Below are positions 63,539 to 64,000 of a stretch of 64,000 nucleotides of DNA, in pieces; the stretch's first letter is position 1; every line of letters begins with the position of its first letter. The notes beneath the pieces are model-generated. The model did no database searches. It saw nothing but the letters and a program-made list of their open reading frames with translations, and was not told where the DNA came from. A program made the translations under genes and the position numbers. This stretch comes from Rathayibacter iranicus NCPPB 2253 = VKM Ac-1602. Its GTDB lineage: Bacteria; Actinomycetota; Actinomycetes; Actinomycetales; Microbacteriaceae. The stretch covers positions 1-64,000 of the forward strand of contig NZ_QGDV01000005.1 of the NCBI RefSeq assembly GCF_003149025.1, written 5' to 3'.

Positions 63539-63567
63539 TTGACGGCCGTGTCCTTCGCGTGTACTAT
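63539..63567 (+). promoter_or_regulatory. strong promoter upstream of the helicase leader
   Basis: TTGACG (63539-63544) and TACTAT (63562-63567) are separated by exactly 17 bases, one of the best promoter matches in the window. Transcription would start near 63574, only about 60 bases before an intrinsic terminator, so the main product may be a short RNA. Confidence 0.6.
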
Positions 63568-63573
63568 AAAGCG

Positions 63574-63645
63574 TGTTAAGAGCGTGCCCTAGCTCGGAGG
63601 GGATTCGGCCCCCACGGTTTCCGTGGGGGCCGTCTTAATTTTCGG
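63574..63645 (+). ncRNA. candidate short leader RNA/attenuator
   Basis: The predicted transcript of about 65-70 bases runs from the promoter above to the terminator at 63607-63642. TTAAGA (63576-63581) near its 5' end is complementary to TCTTAA (63633-63638) in the terminator tail, so the ends may pair. It could be an sRNA or a leader controlling the helicase gene. No coding frame is evident. Confidence 0.4.
63607..63642 (+). terminator. intrinsic terminator before the helicase gene
   Basis: GGCCCCCACGG and its perfect complement form an 11-bp stem with a 3-base loop (63607-63631), followed by GTCTTAATTTTC. It lies 60 bases upstream of the helicase start and downstream of a strong promoter. 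Confidence 0.8.
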
Positions 63646-63703
63646 TCAGCGTACTGAGTACGCGGGTGTCGACTCGTACTGATCAGGGTCCTCGAGGAGC
63701 TAA

Positions 63704-64000
63704 GTGACCATCCCCTATCGGGACTTGGCGTTCTACAACTTGCCCCCGGTCCCGCTCGATGAGTCCCAACGCGCGGTCCTCGCGCTGCCGGATGGGCAGA
63801 GCGCGGCCGTCCTCGGCGCCCCGGGGACGGGCAAGACCACCACGGCTGTCGAGCTGGTCGCCGAGCGTGTGCTCGAACGGGGTTACGCCCCCGAATCGAT
63901 CGTCGTGCTCGCGGCGAGTCGCACCGCCGCGACCGCCCTTCGCGATGTGTTGGCGCTGCGGTTGGGCGTGCCGACGCGGGGGCCGCTCGCGCGAACCGCG
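63704..64000 (+). CDS. UvrD/REP-type ATP-dependent DNA helicase, N-terminal part (continues beyond the window)
   Basis: Ninety-nine codons are visible. The GTG at 63704 has GAGGAG five bases upstream (63694-63699). The Q motif LDESQRAVLALP is followed by Walker A in GAPGTGKTTTAVELVAERV and motif Ia (IVVLAASRTAATALRD). This is the actinobacterial UvrD/AddA-like family that normally follows DUF3107 and the ferritin-like gene. The 3' end is outside the window. Confidence 0.9.
   Translation, partial: MTIPYRDLAFYNLPPVPLDESQRAVLALPDGQSAAVLGAPGTGKTTTAVELVAERVLERGYAPESIVVLAASRTAATALRDVLALRLGVPTRGPLARTA

Overview
The window looks like a high-GC actinobacterial chromosome, most likely Microbacteriaceae. 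The evidence is the conserved gene order (rplY-pth-mfd-mazG-hisS-apt-eno-divIC-DUF501), small family-typical proteins (DUF3107, DUF7882-like, RraB-like, ferritin-like next to a DEAD helicase), a DtxR/IdeR-type iron box and several probably leaderless GTG/ATG starts. The genus (Rathayibacter-like) is a guess.

Layout. 1-1.4 kb holds the end of an ankyrin-like gene, a DUF2185 immunity-type gene and an unknown gene. 1.8-8.1 kb is housekeeping: a glutathionyl-hydroquinone-reductase-like enzyme, rplY, pth and mfd. 8.15-24.85 kb is an AT-richer accessory island between mfd and mazG, bounded by spacing-matched inverted repeats and full of decayed insertion sequences (ISL3, ISAs1, IS30, IS256, IS5 types). 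24.9-37.4 kb returns to the backbone: mazG, an MFS efflux gene with an attenuator-like leader, hisS, an ABC importer, apt, eno, divIC, DUF501, ndh and a tRNA with a UAA anticodon. 37.4-58.5 kb is mixed metabolism: transglutaminase, a large surface/membrane protein, a GH1-like protein lacking both catalytic glutamates, amidase, iron-regulated siderophore-interacting proteins, a glycosyltransferase, oxidoreductases, an arginase-like protein, aminopeptidase P and PHP/EEP hydrolases. 58.8-64 kb carries a DEAD helicase, a ferritin-like protein, DUF3107, an inserted AT-richer HEPN-type gene and the start of a UvrD-type helicase.

The most interesting system is a compact thiopeptide (pyridine-containing RiPP) cluster at 12.4-22.3 kb. 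A 51-residue precursor has the classic thiopeptide leader end VESLTAGHG..E.GA and a 13-residue core, SWPSCGCSCSSLP. It is followed, in the same order as the thiomuracin tbtB-G genes, by a LanB-type glutamylation protein, a small elimination-domain protein, a pyridine-synthase-like protein, a SagB-type azoline dehydrogenase, a short cyclodehydratase partner and a YcaO cyclodehydratase ending in a PxPxP motif. A divergent TetR regulator closes the cluster. The same 18-bp palindrome (14/18 identical) lies in the precursor promoter and upstream of tetR, suggesting one regulon. A decayed ISAs1 element with 10-bp direct repeats sits at that promoter, yet a TTGACC-17-TACTGT promoter survives on the cluster side. 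No thiopeptide resistance gene or dedicated exporter is visible.
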